From NCBI GenBank assembly GCA_947483555.1, contig CANKMW010000008.1, positions 81,931 to 145,930 on the forward strand: 64,000 nt of DNA, read 5' to 3'. Below are positions 1 through 9,282 of this stretch, piece after piece. Position 1 is the first letter of the stretch; each line of letters opens with the position of its first letter. Source of the DNA: Myxococcales bacterium. Its GTDB lineage: Bacteria; Myxococcota_A; Polyangia; Haliangiales; Haliangiaceae. The notes beneath the pieces are model-generated. The model saw only the letters and a program-made list of their open reading frames with translations. It made no database searches and was not told the origin of the DNA. The translations under genes were made by a program, and so were the position numbers.

Positions 1-187
1 TCGGATCGAGCGCCAGCGCGGTCGTCGCATGGCGCGCGGCGTCGTCGAAGCGCCCGGCTTGCAGCGCCGTCACCGCCGGACGGCTGTCGGCGCCGCGCTG
101 CTCGGGAGTTCGCAGGGGCGCCGGCTCGCCGCCGCAGGATGCGACGACGACGAGCGCGAGAATCGCGAGAGGGAGGACGGGCTTCAC
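1..187 (-). CDS. Exported lipoprotein, N-terminal part (cut by window edge)
   Basis: Only the first 62 codons lie in the window. Reading leftward from a GTG start, the protein opens with a short basic stretch, a hydrophobic run rich in Leu, Ala and Val, and a lipobox ending Val-Ala-Ser-Cys. This is a type II signal peptide for membrane lipidation. The segment after the Cys is charged and ends in an Ala/Leu-rich stretch that resembles the first helices of a TPR-like repeat, but too little is present to name a family. It is divergent from the GST-like gene, with about 70 bases between the two starts. Confidence 0.6.
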   Translation of the reverse strand, partial: MKPVLPLAILALVVVASCGGEPAPLRTPEQRGADSRPAVTALQAGRFDDAARHATTALALDP

Positions 188-245
188 GTCGTGAACGATA
201 CGCCGCCGGACCGCGCCGCGCCGGCCGGTTCACGGCTTCTTCACG

Positions 246-251
246 TACCAT
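246..251 (+). promoter_or_regulatory. Putative -10 hexamer (TACCAT) for the GST-like gene
   Basis: TACCAT ends 6 nt before the ATG at 258. That is the distance expected if transcription starts at or next to the A of the start codon (leaderless mRNA). No Shine-Dalgarno sequence is visible and no clear -35 was found. The same arrangement recurs at several other genes in this window. Confidence 0.4.
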
Positions 252-257
252 CGCCCC

Positions 258-1034
258 ATGTCCTCGGCCGAGCCGCCGCGCCTCCTGCACTTTCGCGTCT
301 CGCACTTCAACGAGAAGGTGCGCTGGGCGCTCGACCACAAGCGGTGGCCACACGTCCGCGAGGCGGTGAGACCCGGCCTGCACGAGCGCCGCATCCGGCG
401 GCTGACCGGCCAGACCAAGGTGCCGGTGCTGGTCCTCGATGGCGAGGCCATCGCCGGCTCGGCGCGCATCATCGACGAGCTGGAGCGCCGCCAGCCCGAT
501 CCGCCCCTCTACCCCGCCGATGCCGCCGAGCGCACGCGCGCGCTGGCGATCCAGCAGCACTTCGACGATCAGGTCGCGCCCGACGTGCGGCTGCTGTTCT
601 GGTCGACCTACGTGGCCGACAGCGCCGCCACCGCGCGCGTGCTCGCCGACGGCTTCGGTCGCGGCACCGGACTCCTCTACCGAGCCACGGTGCCGATCCT
701 GCGCGCCCGCTTCCGCAAGAACATCGGCCTCGACGCGGTGAACATCGCCGGCGCCCGCGACCGCCTGGCTGGACACTTCGACCGTCTCGAGCGCGCGCTC
801 GGCCCGAGCGCCTTCCTGGTCGGCGACCGCTTCACCGTCGCCGACCTGGCCGCCGCCGCCATCCTGACCGCGATCGTCCGGCCGCCGCAGTTCTCGTATC
901 CGATCCCCGAACCGTGGTCACCCGGCCTCGTCGAGCTGCGCCGCAGCGTCGAGCATCGCGCCGGCTTCCGCTGGGTGCTGGAGACGTACGCGCGCCACCG
1001 CGGCGGGTCGGCCGAGATCACGCCACCGCGGTGA
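258..1034 (+). CDS. Glutathione S-transferase family protein
   Basis: A 258-residue protein with the two-part GST layout. The N-terminal thioredoxin-like half (about residues 8-85) begins Leu-Leu-His-Phe-Arg-Val-Ser-His-Phe-Asn-Glu-Lys-Val-Arg and has the conserved cis-Pro segment Lys-Val-Pro-Val-Leu near residue 55, followed by Gly-Ser-Ala-Arg-Ile for glutathione binding. The C-terminal helical half carries the N-capping motif Gly-Asp-Arg-Phe-Thr-Val-Ala-Asp-Leu near residue 193. Family members conjugate glutathione to electrophiles or act as thiol reductases; the substrate cannot be read from sequence. The Cys/Ser at the usual catalytic site is a Ser in a Ser-His-Phe context. It stands alone between divergent and convergent neighbours and appears cytosolic. 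Confidence 0.85.
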   Translation: MSSAEPPRLLHFRVSHFNEKVRWALDHKRWPHVREAVRPGLHERRIRRLTGQTKVPVLVLDGEAIAGSARIIDELERRQPDPPLYPADAAERTRALAIQQHFDDQVAPDVRLLFWSTYVADSAATARVLADGFGRGTGLLYRATVPILRARFRKNIGLDAVNIAGARDRLAGHFDRLERALGPSAFLVGDRFTVADLAAAAILTAIVRPPQFSYPIPEPWSPGLVELRRSVEHRAGFRWVLETYARHRGGSAEITPPR

Positions 1035-1061
1035 CCGCGCGACCGCCGACGCTCCGGCGGG

Positions 1062-1274
1062 TCAGAAGTCGAGCACCCGTTCGGCCATGCGGAACAGCAG
1101 ATAACCGGTCGCCGCCAGGCCGCCCAGCACGGCCGCGATCAGCCAGCGGGCCGGGCGCGACAGTGGCTCGAGCTGATCACGCATCCGGACCCGGATGGCC
1201 AGCATCATCAACAAGACGCCGCACACCATCAGCCCGATCAGGAATGCGACCACCGCGGGCGGCAGGTAGGGCAT
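1062..1274 (-). CDS. Small two-helix membrane protein
   Basis: A 70-residue protein with two hydrophobic segments, about residues 6-28 and 43-61, separated by a charged loop with alternating Arg and Asp/Glu. The C-terminus is short and charged. No catalytic motif is seen and I do not recognise the family. It is convergent with the GST-like gene (27 nt between stops). Its ATG faces the DUF1501 gene, whose own start is about 150 nt away, so the intervening bases probably hold divergent promoters. A longer reading frame extends upstream of this ATG, but its residues are Arg/Pro-rich shadow sequence and I reject that start. Confidence 0.6.
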   Translation of the reverse strand: MPYLPPAVVAFLIGLMVCGVLLMMLAIRVRMRDQLEPLSRPARWLIAAVLGGLAATGYLLFRMAERVLDF

Positions 1275-1429
1275 GACCCCCGAGGTGGTAGCACACGGCC
1301 GTGGACCGAGCCCCACCTCGGGGCGTGGCCCGACCGCGACCACGACGCCTCGTGACCGCCCGCGCCTGGCAGCGTGTGTTGGTCGCCGGGCGCTGGCGGA
1401 CAGCACGGTCGGCGGCGCACGCTCGCGCC

Positions 1430-2965
1430 ATGCAGCGTCGTACCCTCCTCCGCGCCGCCGGCGCCGCTGCAGCTGCCGTGGTGGTTGGCCGCTGGTTCCG
1501 CGGCACCAGCTGGGCCGAGCCGTTCGGGGCGGTCCCCGATCGCGCGCGCGCCGTGATGTTGCCACCCGGGCGGCAGGCCAAGCGCGTGCTCGAGGTCTTC
1601 CTCTACGGCGGGCTGTCGCAGTGGGAGACGCTGTACCTGGTCCGCGGCTACGGCCGGGCGACCGATCCGCAGTACGCCAACCAGCAGTACTACACGTTCG
1701 ACCACGACGCGCCGGGCGGCACGCGGCGGGCGCTGACCCAGTGCGGCTTCACCGGCGGCACCGAGATCGGCCAGCCGTTCGCGCGCGACGCGCTGGGCGC
1801 CGATGTCGAGCTCGGCCCGTTCGCGCAGCGGCTGTGGACCCGACCCGATCTCAGCGCGCGCATGCGCCTGGTGGTGCAGCGCCACAAGCTCGAGCCGCAC
1901 GAGGCGGCGGTGCCGCAGGCGCTGACCGGCCGCGCGGTCGGTCAGCCCGCCGCCGCCGGCCTCGGCGCGCACGTGCAGCGCTACCACCTCGATCGCGATC
2001 CTGGCGATCGCGCCGCCCCATGGTCGTACGTGTTCGCGACCGGCGGCGTCGCCGGCGACAACGTGTCGGCGGCGGCGGCCACGGGCGTCCACCCGGGCGC
2101 GGCTCGTCCCCTGCTGATCAAGATCAACAACGCCGAGACCTTCTCGCGTCTGCTCGGCCGCGAGGAGGTTCGCGCCGCCGGGCCGGTCGAACCCTACGAC
2201 GCGCTGATGCGCACCTACGTCGACGCCTATGGCCGCCGGCTGGCGTGGGACGGCGCGCCGGTGCGGTCGCGACGCTTTGCCGACGTCACGATCGCGGCCG
2301 GCACCGTCGCCAAGTCCGACGCCATCGCCGGCGTGCTCGAGCCGCGCCTGTTCGTCAACCGCCCGGGGACGGCGTGCACCCAGACCCGCAGCCGCGACAT
2401 CCCGGGCATGAGCCTGGAGGCGGCGCGTCACCTGCTGACGCACCCGACCCAGCCGGCGCGCTACGTGTGCGTGAGCGACACCGGCCTCTATGAAGCGTCG
2501 GGCGGCGGCGGCTACGACACCCACGACAGCAACGCCTTCGATACCGCACGCAACTTCGACAACCTGCTGCGCTCGCTGCTCGCCATCATCAACGGCCCCG
2601 GCGAGAACGACCCCAGCAAGCTGTCGCTCGACGACACGCTGATCATCCTCAACACCGAGTTCGGACGCACGCCCTGGGCCCAGGACGGCGGCGACGGCCG
2701 CAACCACCACCCGTACGGCTACGTCACCGCGTTCATCGGCGGCACCATCACCGCGGCCGAGCACGGCGTCTACGGCGCCATCGGCCCCGACGGCCGCGCC
2801 GAGACCGCGGCCACCCCGGCCGAGAATCGCATCGGCGCGTTGCTGGCGATGGGCATCTGGCCGTTCTCGCCCGAGGCCTTCGCGGTGTCGGACGTGCCCG
2901 GCGCGATCTCCGAGGAGGACGCGGCCCGCAAGGCGACCGAGCGCGTGCTGGGGGTGACGGTATGA
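1430..2965 (+). CDS. DUF1501 family exported protein with Tat-type signal
   Basis: A 511-residue protein starting Met-Gln-Arg-Arg-Thr-Leu-Leu-Arg followed by an Ala/Val-rich core, which is a twin-arginine-like export signal. The body has typical DUF1501 (sulfatase-like fold) signatures. These include Phe-Leu-Tyr-Gly-Gly-Leu-Ser-Gln-Trp near residue 59 and, in the C-terminal third, Gly-Gly-Tyr-Asp-Thr-His, Asn-Thr-Glu-Phe-Gly-Arg-Thr-Pro and Asn-His-His-Pro. DUF1501 members occur in Myxococcota and Planctomycetota paired with cytochrome-like partners; their chemistry is not established. The ATG at 1430 is preferred over an upstream in-frame start because the Tat signal begins there. Its stop overlaps the next start (ATGA), so the two are probably translated together. 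Confidence 0.85.
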   Translation: MQRRTLLRAAGAAAAAVVVGRWFRGTSWAEPFGAVPDRARAVMLPPGRQAKRVLEVFLYGGLSQWETLYLVRGYGRATDPQYANQQYYTFDHDAPGGTRRALTQCGFTGGTEIGQPFARDALGADVELGPFAQRLWTRPDLSARMRLVVQRHKLEPHEAAVPQALTGRAVGQPAAAGLGAHVQRYHLDRDPGDRAAPWSYVFATGGVAGDNVSAAAATGVHPGAARPLLIKINNAETFSRLLGREEVRAAGPVEPYDALMRTYVDAYGRRLAWDGAPVRSRRFADVTIAAGTVAKSDAIAGVLEPRLFVNRPGTACTQTRSRDIPGMSLEAARHLLTHPTQPARYVCVSDTGLYEASGGGGYDTHDSNAFDTARNFDNLLRSLLAIINGPGENDPSKLSLDDTLIILNTEFGRTPWAQDGGDGRNHHPYGYVTAFIGGTITAAEHGVYGAIGPDGRAETAATPAENRIGALLAMGIWPFSPEAFAVSDVPGAISEEDAARKATERVLGVTV

Positions 2966-5079
2966 GCCGCCTGATCACGTCGATCGCCGCGCTGGCGGTG
3001 GCGGTGATGCCGGCGTGCAGCGGGTGCGGCAACGACGCCGACGACGACGGTCCTGGCCCCGACTCGACGTTCGACCAGTGCGCCAGCGATCCGCCGGCGT
3101 TCGTGCGTGACGCGACCCTGGCCATCCTCGGCCGGCGGCCGGCATCGCAGCGCGAGGTCGACGCCTACGTGGCGCTGTACGAGCAGGTCGCGGCCGCCCG
3201 CGACGCCGACCTCACTACCGATGATCCGCGCGCCGTGGTGGCGCGGGCGCTGCTGGCGCGCCCCGAGAAGATCGAGCGCTGGTCGGTGCACTTCATGGAC
3301 GCGTTGCGCGTGGCCCGCATCGAGGATCAGGCCCAGGACAGCTGCTACGGCGACGCCCGCCGCACCACCGTCGACGGCATCATCGCCGGCTACCTGCGCG
3401 ACACCGCCGCCACCGGGACCGGCACCGGCGAGCCGTTCACCATGCTCGACGTGGTGCGCAGCTCGATCGCGCTCGACGACGTGACGCCGATCTACCGCGG
3501 CCACCTGTTCGCGCTGGTCAGTCGGCCGATCGTCGCCGCCAACGTGCCCGACGTCGAGGCCGAGCTGGCGCGGCGCGAGGACTTCGGCGCCGTGTTCGAC
3601 GCCGCCTACCTCAACCGCGACATCGTCTGCCTCGGCTGCCACAACAGCCAGGGCGCGGTCACCGATCGCGACGATCCGGCGCTCGATCGCCACTGGCCGC
3701 TGGCCGGGCTGGTCGACGGCGCCATCTACGGCCTGGCGACCGGCATCGAGCCGTCCCGCGCCCACGCCCCGTTCCGCTACGACGGCTTCGTCCTCGACCG
3801 CAACGGCCGCACGCCGTGGGGTATGGCCACCAGCTGCGGTCGCTTCACCGCGCCGGCCACGGTCGGCGACGACCCGGCGCAGATCGATGGCCACTTCGCG
3901 ACCCTGACCGGCCGCCGGCTGACCGCGTTCGATCTCGACGCCGCGCTGGCCCGCGGCATCGCCGCCATCCGGGGCGTCGGCCTGACCGTCGACAGCGAGG
4001 GCGGGGTCGCCGATCCCGACGCTGCGTTCGCATACATGGTGGCGACCAGCGCCGTCGAGGGTGTGTGGCGCGAGGTGGTCGGCACGCCGCTGACGATCGC
4101 CAACTACTTCCCGCGCAACCAGGCCCAGCGCGACCAGCTGCAGGCGCTCACCGACGGCTTCGTCCGCAGCGGCTTCTCGCTCGACGAGCTGCTGGTGGCG
4201 ATCGTGACCAGCGACTACTTCAGCCGCCTGCCACCCGCGGCCGGGTGCGGAGCCAACCCGTACACCTACCCGGCGCTCTACGACCCCTGGGTCATCGACG
4301 ACGCCGATCCGGTGCGTCACGGCAACGGTCCTGGTGACTCGGTGGCCGCGGTCTCGCCGCGCACGCTGCTGTCATCGGCGTACGCCGGGCTGGAGTGGAG
4401 CACGCCGGTCAACGAGCAGTTCCCGACCTCCGAGGACGGGTGCGATCAGCTGTCGTGCGGAGAGCTGGCGCAGTACTGCAACCTCAGCTTCTGCTGCGAG
4501 ACCTACGCGGTCACCTGCCAGGGCCAGCCGCCGACCCTCGATCCCGACGAGCTACCGTTCCAGCGCGCCATCGGGGTCTTCCTCAAGAACGGCGAGCGCG
4601 GCTTCCGCGGTCTCGACTTCCAGGCCCGCCTGGCCTGGGAGGATCGCTTCGGCGCCTGCGCCAAGCCGATGAACGTCACCGGCGCCGACCTCGTCGATCG
4701 CGCGATCGCGGCCGGCGCCGCGAACCCCGACGCCACCGTCGGCGACCTGATCGCCATCGTCAAGGACCGCCTGGTCGGCGAGCCGATCGACACCACCGCC
4801 GGCGAGCCGGGCGCGATCGAGGCCCTGATCGGCCAGCCGCTGACCGCGCCCGCCGCGGCGCTGACCGCTGCGGCGCTGCGTCGCTTCTGCGGCGTCGTGA
4901 TGTCGTCGCCGCAGTTCGTGCTCGGCGGGGTGGCCGGACGCGGCGGTCCACCGCCGGTACTCACCCTGCCCGGCGACGGCTTCGACGACGCGTGCGCGAG
5001 GATCGCCCTGGCCGCGGTGCCCGGCTGGTCGGTCGCATGCACCGCCAGTGCGCTGACCGCGACGCCGTCAGGACCCTGA
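2962..5079 (+). CDS. Exported lipoprotein with one c-type heme motif, DUF1501 partner
   Basis: A 705-residue protein with an N-terminal hydrophobic signal and Cys residues at the cleavage region (Pro-Ala-Cys-Ser-Gly-Cys), consistent with a lipoprotein. It then has an acidic linker. The next part (Phe-Val-Arg-Asp, Leu-Gly-Arg-Arg-Pro and the Val-Asp-Ala-Tyr segment) resembles the DUF1549-like opening of proteins encoded beside DUF1501 genes. A single CxxCH (Cys-Leu-Gly-Cys-His) lies at residues 223-227 and would bind one heme c in the periplasm. Several Cys pairs in the middle (about residues 490-520) look structural. The ATG overlaps the DUF1501 stop by 4 nt. Function beyond export and heme binding is unknown. 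Confidence 0.75.
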   Translation: MSRLITSIAALAVAVMPACSGCGNDADDDGPGPDSTFDQCASDPPAFVRDATLAILGRRPASQREVDAYVALYEQVAAARDADLTTDDPRAVVARALLARPEKIERWSVHFMDALRVARIEDQAQDSCYGDARRTTVDGIIAGYLRDTAATGTGTGEPFTMLDVVRSSIALDDVTPIYRGHLFALVSRPIVAANVPDVEAELARREDFGAVFDAAYLNRDIVCLGCHNSQGAVTDRDDPALDRHWPLAGLVDGAIYGLATGIEPSRAHAPFRYDGFVLDRNGRTPWGMATSCGRFTAPATVGDDPAQIDGHFATLTGRRLTAFDLDAALARGIAAIRGVGLTVDSEGGVADPDAAFAYMVATSAVEGVWREVVGTPLTIANYFPRNQAQRDQLQALTDGFVRSGFSLDELLVAIVTSDYFSRLPPAAGCGANPYTYPALYDPWVIDDADPVRHGNGPGDSVAAVSPRTLLSSAYAGLEWSTPVNEQFPTSEDGCDQLSCGELAQYCNLSFCCETYAVTCQGQPPTLDPDELPFQRAIGVFLKNGERGFRGLDFQARLAWEDRFGACAKPMNVTGADLVDRAIAAGAANPDATVGDLIAIVKDRLVGEPIDTTAGEPGAIEALIGQPLTAPAAALTAAALRRFCGVVMSSPQFVLGGVAGRGGPPPVLTLPGDGFDDACARIALAAVPGWSVACTASALTATPSGP

Positions 5080-5119
5080 CTCGGGCTCGGGCTCGGGGTC
5101 GGGCTCGGGCTCGGACTCG
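5080..5119 (+). repeat. CTCGGG hexanucleotide repeat, intergenic
   Basis: About 6.5 tandem CTCGGG units, with variants GTCGGG and CTCGGA, start immediately after the stop codon of the upstream gene. They lie within the roughly 90-nt leader of the kinase operon. Written as CGGNNN, the unit is CGGGCT, the same type of repeat found at seven other places in the window. Confidence 0.85.
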
Positions 5120-5167
5120 AATCCAGGGCACCTAGATCGAAGCCGGTCGCGGCGCGTTTTCACGCCG

Positions 5168-6289
5168 ATGGACCGTATCGGCGATTACCTCGTCCGTCGT
5201 CTTGTCGGGGAAGGTGGGATGGGAAAGGTGTACGAGGCGGAGGAGCGGCTGTCGCGGCGTCGGGTCGCGCTCAAGGTGTTGCGCCCGGAGCTGGGACGAT
5301 CCGAGGACGCGCGACGCCGCTTTCTCGATGAGATGACCATCCTCGCCCACCTCGATCACCCCAACATCGTGCGCAGCCTGGCGTCGACGGAGGTCGACGG
5401 CGAGCTGGTGCTGGCGCTCGAGTTCCTCGATGGTGAGACGCTGCGCCAGCGGCTGTCGGCGCGCGGCCGGCTGCCGTGGACCGAAGCGGTCGCGATCGCG
5501 GCCGAGGTGGCGGCGGGGCTGACGGCGGCGCATGGCCAGGAGCCGCCGATCATCCACCGCGATCTCAAGCCGGAGAACCTGATGCTGACCCCGACCGGGG
5601 TGAAGGTCATGGACTTCGGGATCGGCAAGGTGCTGCAGGCGATGCGTAAGGGCACCACGGGATCAGTCGGCACGCTGGCGTACATGAGCCCGGAGCAGAT
5701 CGACGCCGGCGCCGTCGACCACCGCGCCGACCTGTACGCGCTCGGGCTCGTGCTCTACGAGATGATCGCCGGGCAACCGCCGTTCCAGTCCGAGTCACCG
5801 CGGCAGCTGCTCGAGATGCAGTGCACGGCGCCGCCGCCGCCGCTGCCCGACGACGCTCGGGTCGGGCTGCCGCGCGGCGTGGAGCGGTTGCTGGCCCGAC
5901 TGCTGGCCAAGGCGGCGGCGGATCGGCCGGCCTCGGCGCACGAGGTGATCGCAGCGCTCGAGCCGTTCGCGACCGCCGACAGCGGCGCGAGCGGGAGTGT
6001 GTCGCTGGCGGCCGGCGCGGGCGCCGCCTCCGCAGCGCCCGCGGCCGCGACCATCACCGCGGCCGGCTCGCGCCCCGACCTGCCGCGGCAGGCCGGGCAG
6101 CCCGTGGTGCCGCGGCTCGACACCATCGCGTTGATCGATCGCGCCAGCGGGCCACGCCAGATCAGCACGCGGCGCGCGATCGGTGCCGTGATCGCGCTGT
6201 GCCTGGTGACGGCGGTGGCCACGTACGTGGTGCGGTCGCGGTGGACGGCCGAGGCCCCGGTGACGCCACCCGCCGCGACCAGCCGGTGA
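5168..6289 (+). CDS. Hanks-type Ser/Thr protein kinase, membrane anchored
   Basis: A 373-residue protein. The kinase domain occupies about residues 7-262: glycine loop Gly-Glu-Gly-Gly-Met-Gly at 14-19, ATP-binding Lys at 36 in Ala-Leu-Lys-Val, catalytic loop His-Arg-Asp-Leu-Lys-Pro-Glu-Asn from 130, Asp-Phe-Gly at 149-151 and the Ser-Pro-Glu activation-segment end. All catalytic residues are present, so it should phosphorylate proteins in the cytosol. An Ala-rich linker leads to one membrane helix near 337-356 and a very short outer tail without a sensor domain. It is the first gene of a five-gene overlapping set (TGATG junction with the next gene). The natural guess is that it acts on the cytosolic domains encoded downstream. 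Confidence 0.92.
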   Translation: MDRIGDYLVRRLVGEGGMGKVYEAEERLSRRRVALKVLRPELGRSEDARRRFLDEMTILAHLDHPNIVRSLASTEVDGELVLALEFLDGETLRQRLSARGRLPWTEAVAIAAEVAAGLTAAHGQEPPIIHRDLKPENLMLTPTGVKVMDFGIGKVLQAMRKGTTGSVGTLAYMSPEQIDAGAVDHRADLYALGLVLYEMIAGQPPFQSESPRQLLEMQCTAPPPPLPDDARVGLPRGVERLLARLLAKAAADRPASAHEVIAALEPFATADSGASGSVSLAAGAGAASAAPAAATITAAGSRPDLPRQAGQPVVPRLDTIALIDRASGPRQISTRRAIGAVIALCLVTAVATYVVRSRWTAEAPVTPPAATSR

Positions 6290-9282
6290 TGCTGCGCGCG
6301 CTGCCGGCGATCGGACGCGCGACCCGGGTGGCGCTCGCCGGCGACAGCGGGCGCGAACGCTGGCGCCTCGGCGCCGGCGACGCCCGCGTGGCGGCGCGGC
6401 TGCGCGCCCTGGGCGCGGCGGGCGTCGGTGGATTCGTCGATGGCGGCGAGGATGGCGAGGGATGGTGGCTCGAGCGCGCGCCCGCCGCTCCAACGCTCAC
6501 CGCGTGGCTGGCCGCGCATCGCGGACCGGTTACCTGGCGCGAGGCGGTGACGATGGCGGCGACGCTCGCCGATGCGGCGGCGGCCTGCGAGCGTGCGGCG
6601 CTGTTCCCGGGGTCGATCGAGCCCGACGCGGTGGTGGTGGGGGAGGCGCCGGATGGCAGGAATCGCGGGCACCGAAGCCTGATGTTGCGCGCCGAGTCGC
6701 TGGTGGCAGCGCTGGTCGGCGGCGGTGGCGGCACGAGCCCGTCCACCGCGAGCGCCAGTGCCCGCTGGATGGCGCCCGCGCAGGCCGAGGGCGCGCCGAC
6801 CGATGGCGCCAGCAATCGCTACGCGATCGGACTGGTGCTGTACCGGCTGCTGGCGGGTGAGCATCCGTTCGCGGCCGGCCTGCGCCGCGGACTCGACGAT
6901 CAAGCCGGGCGCGGCGCACCGCCGCTGCCACCGACGGTGGCGACCGAGATGCCGGCGGGACTGCAGAGTCTGTGTCTGCGGATGCTGGATCCGGAGGCGG
7001 CCCGTCGGCCGCGAAGCGCGGAGGCGATCGGCGAGGCGTTGCGAGGGTTTCTCGGGGCGGCCGATGCCGGGGCCGATTCCGATTCCGATTCCGATTCCGA
7101 TTCCGATTCCGATGCCGTTCCCGGATCCGGAACCGTCCCCACCGTTGGTCCTGAGCGAGGCCCGGAGGGCCGAGTCGAAGGACGGTCGCCGTCGCCGTGG
7201 CCCGCACGTCTCGCGTTCATGGTCCCGCTGGCGCTCGGCGTCGCGATCGCGATCGGGCTCGCGGGCGCGTCACGGCCACCCTTGCGCGCGACGCCGGTCG
7301 CGAAGGACGCGCCGCTGAGCAGTGCGCGCGCGCTGGAGGCCTGCCAGTCGTGCCACCCGCGACAGGCCGGCGAGTGGAGCCGGTCGGTGATGGCGCACGC
7401 GACCGGCTCGCCCATGTACCAGGCGCTGGAGATCTTGATCCAGGAGCAGGTCGGTCGCGGCGACGACTGTCCCGGCGGCGCCGGCATCCTGCGCGCCGCA
7501 GGGGCGGGCGCGTGCACGAACCCGCGGACCGGGATCGCGGTCACCGGGTCGGGCGGCGAGCTGTGGTGCGTGAACTGCCACGCGCCGGGCGAGACGCTGG
7601 CGCCGACGCTGCCGCCGTGGAACGGGACCTCGTTCGACGCCGCCACCCGCCGCCCGCTGCGCGATCTGCTGCCGGCGGCCGCGCGCGAGGGCATCGGTTG
7701 CGGCTTCTGTCATCAGGTCACCGGCCCGGCGCGGCCCGGCGCCGGCTACCAGGGCAACCCGTCGTGGACCTCACCGGAGACCGGGGCGCGCTTCTCGATG
7801 CGACCCGAGGACGAACGCGGCCGGTTTGGCATCGCCAACAGCGGCTACGCATTCGATCTGCGCGCGCTGCTCGGCGGCGGCGACGACCTGGTCGCCGGGG
7901 GCGCGCACCGCGCCAGCTCGCCGGCGGCACGCGCCTACCTCGGATCGAGCGAGTTCTGCGGCTCGTGCCACGACGTCCGGCTGTTTGGCACCGACGCGCT
8001 CGAGGGCGTGCGGCGCGGCGAGCACTTCAAGCGGCTCCGCAACGCGTACAGCGAGTGGGTGACGTGGGCCGACGACGAGCGGCGCGCCGGCCGGGTGGCC
8101 GCGACCTGCCAGGACTGCCACATGAGCCTGTATCCCGGCGTGTGCGTCGCCGCGCCCGGCGAGCCGCCCGGTAGCGGCGTCGCCGCGCGAGCCTGCCCAC
8201 CCGGCACGCGGTTCACCGCGGTGCCGCCGGGACGGTTCCCGACCGGCCACGCCGCAGCAGGCAGCGAGCCCGGCGCCCTGCACGGCCACAGCTTCACCGG
8301 CGTCGATGTGCCCCTCGATCCGGCGTTCGACGCCCGCGCGATCGACGACCCCAGCCTCGACGTCGATGGCGTGCCGCTGGGCGCGCGGCAGCGGCGCGAT
8401 CTGCTGCTGGCACGCACGTTTCGCTTGACCGTCGAGGGCGTCCGTCGAAGCGGCGGCCGCCTCGAGCTGCCGATCGTGATCGAGAACATCGGCGCCGGCC
8501 ACCGGGTCCCGGCCGGCTTCAGTCAGGAGCGAGAGATCTGGCTGCACGTCAAGGTCAGTGACGCGCGCGGCACCGTGATCTACGAAGCCGGGCGCGTCGA
8601 TCGGGCCAGCGACGACCTGCGCGACAAGCAGTTCCTCCGCGTCACCACGATCGATACCGTCACCGATCGACAGGGCCACCCGCTCGGCCTGTTCGGGGCC
8701 GACGTCGCCGACGGCCCCGACGTGCCGGCCTGGACCGACGACGCCGATGGCCGCACCCGGCGCGGCCACGGCCTGGTCAACTTCCAGAACGGCTTCCTGC
8801 GTTGCGTGCGCTGCATCGGCGAGATCGACAGCCGCGGTCGGTGCCAGCCGGGCCCCGGCCAGGAGCGCGCCCGCGGCGACCGCTACGCCGACGGCGACTA
8901 CGACCCCGACAGCGGCGCGTGTGGCTCGAACCTGCGCGGACCGAACGCGTTCCTCGAGGTGTACTTCCCGATCGGCGCGCTCGACGCCAGTCGCGGCATC
9001 GTCCGCGGACCGGACGCGATCGTCGACACCCGTTCGCTGGCACCCGGGGTGCCGCAGCGCTACCTGCACGACCTCGAGGTCGCCACCGCCGCCGGCCCGC
9101 TCACCGTCGAGGTGCGGCTGCGGTTTCGCGCCTTTCCGCCCTTCCTGCTGCGTGCGTTCATCGACTACGAGCGCGAGCAAGCTCGCCTGGGGCGGCGGCC
9201 GAGCGGCCCGCTGATCGATGCGCGCGCGCTCGACCGCCTCGATATCGTCGACGTGGCCGAGACCCGGGTCGTGGTGCCATGA
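6289..9282 (+). CDS. Kinase-like domain fused to a periplasmic pentaheme cytochrome c
   Basis: A 997-residue fusion. Residues 1 to about 265 resemble a protein kinase: the C-lobe is clear (Asn-Arg-Tyr-Ala-Ile-Gly-Leu-Val-Leu-Tyr-Arg-Leu-Leu-Ala-Gly, then a helix ending Arg-Arg-Pro-Arg-Ser). The catalytic His-Arg-Asp and Asp-Phe-Gly are absent, so it is probably a pseudokinase. A (Asp-Ser)6 linker follows, then one membrane helix near 308-327. The outer part has five CxxCH heme sites, at about residues 352, 427, 471, 557 and 607. After these comes a beta-rich region with Gly-His-Arg-Val-Pro-Ala-Gly, as seen in multiheme cytochromes of the c554 type. Topology therefore puts the kinase-like part in the cytosol and the hemes outside. 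The start ATG overlaps the upstream kinase stop. Confidence 0.85.
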   Translation: MLRALPAIGRATRVALAGDSGRERWRLGAGDARVAARLRALGAAGVGGFVDGGEDGEGWWLERAPAAPTLTAWLAAHRGPVTWREAVTMAATLADAAAACERAALFPGSIEPDAVVVGEAPDGRNRGHRSLMLRAESLVAALVGGGGGTSPSTASASARWMAPAQAEGAPTDGASNRYAIGLVLYRLLAGEHPFAAGLRRGLDDQAGRGAPPLPPTVATEMPAGLQSLCLRMLDPEAARRPRSAEAIGEALRGFLGAADAGADSDSDSDSDSDSDAVPGSGTVPTVGPERGPEGRVEGRSPSPWPARLAFMVPLALGVAIAIGLAGASRPPLRATPVAKDAPLSSARALEACQSCHPRQAGEWSRSVMAHATGSPMYQALEILIQEQVGRGDDCPGGAGILRAAGAGACTNPRTGIAVTGSGGELWCVNCHAPGETLAPTLPPWNGTSFDAATRRPLRDLLPAAAREGIGCGFCHQVTGPARPGAGYQGNPSWTSPETGARFSMRPEDERGRFGIANSGYAFDLRALLGGGDDLVAGGAHRASSPAARAYLGSSEFCGSCHDVRLFGTDALEGVRRGEHFKRLRNAYSEWVTWADDERRAGRVAATCQDCHMSLYPGVCVAAPGEPPGSGVAARACPPGTRFTAVPPGRFPTGHAAAGSEPGALHGHSFTGVDVPLDPAFDARAIDDPSLDVDGVPLGARQRRDLLLARTFRLTVEGVRRSGGRLELPIVIENIGAGHRVPAGFSQEREIWLHVKVSDARGTVIYEAGRVDRASDDLRDKQFLRVTTIDTVTDRQGHPLGLFGADVADGPDVPAWTDDADGRTRRGHGLVNFQNGFLRCVRCIGEIDSRGRCQPGPGQERARGDRYADGDYDPDSGACGSNLRGPNAFLEVYFPIGALDASRGIVRGPDAIVDTRSLAPGVPQRYLHDLEVATAAGPLTVEVRLRFRAFPPFLLRAFIDYEREQARLGRRPSGPLIDARALDRLDIVDVAETRVVVP
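7075..7116 (+). repeat. GATTCC hexanucleotide repeat, in frame, encoding (Asp-Ser)n
   Basis: Six perfect GATTCC units followed by GATGCC. They are read in frame as alternating Asp and Ser and form the linker between the kinase-like domain and the membrane helix. Length changes would keep the frame and only lengthen or shorten the linker. On the opposite strand the unit is CGGAAT. Confidence 0.9.
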
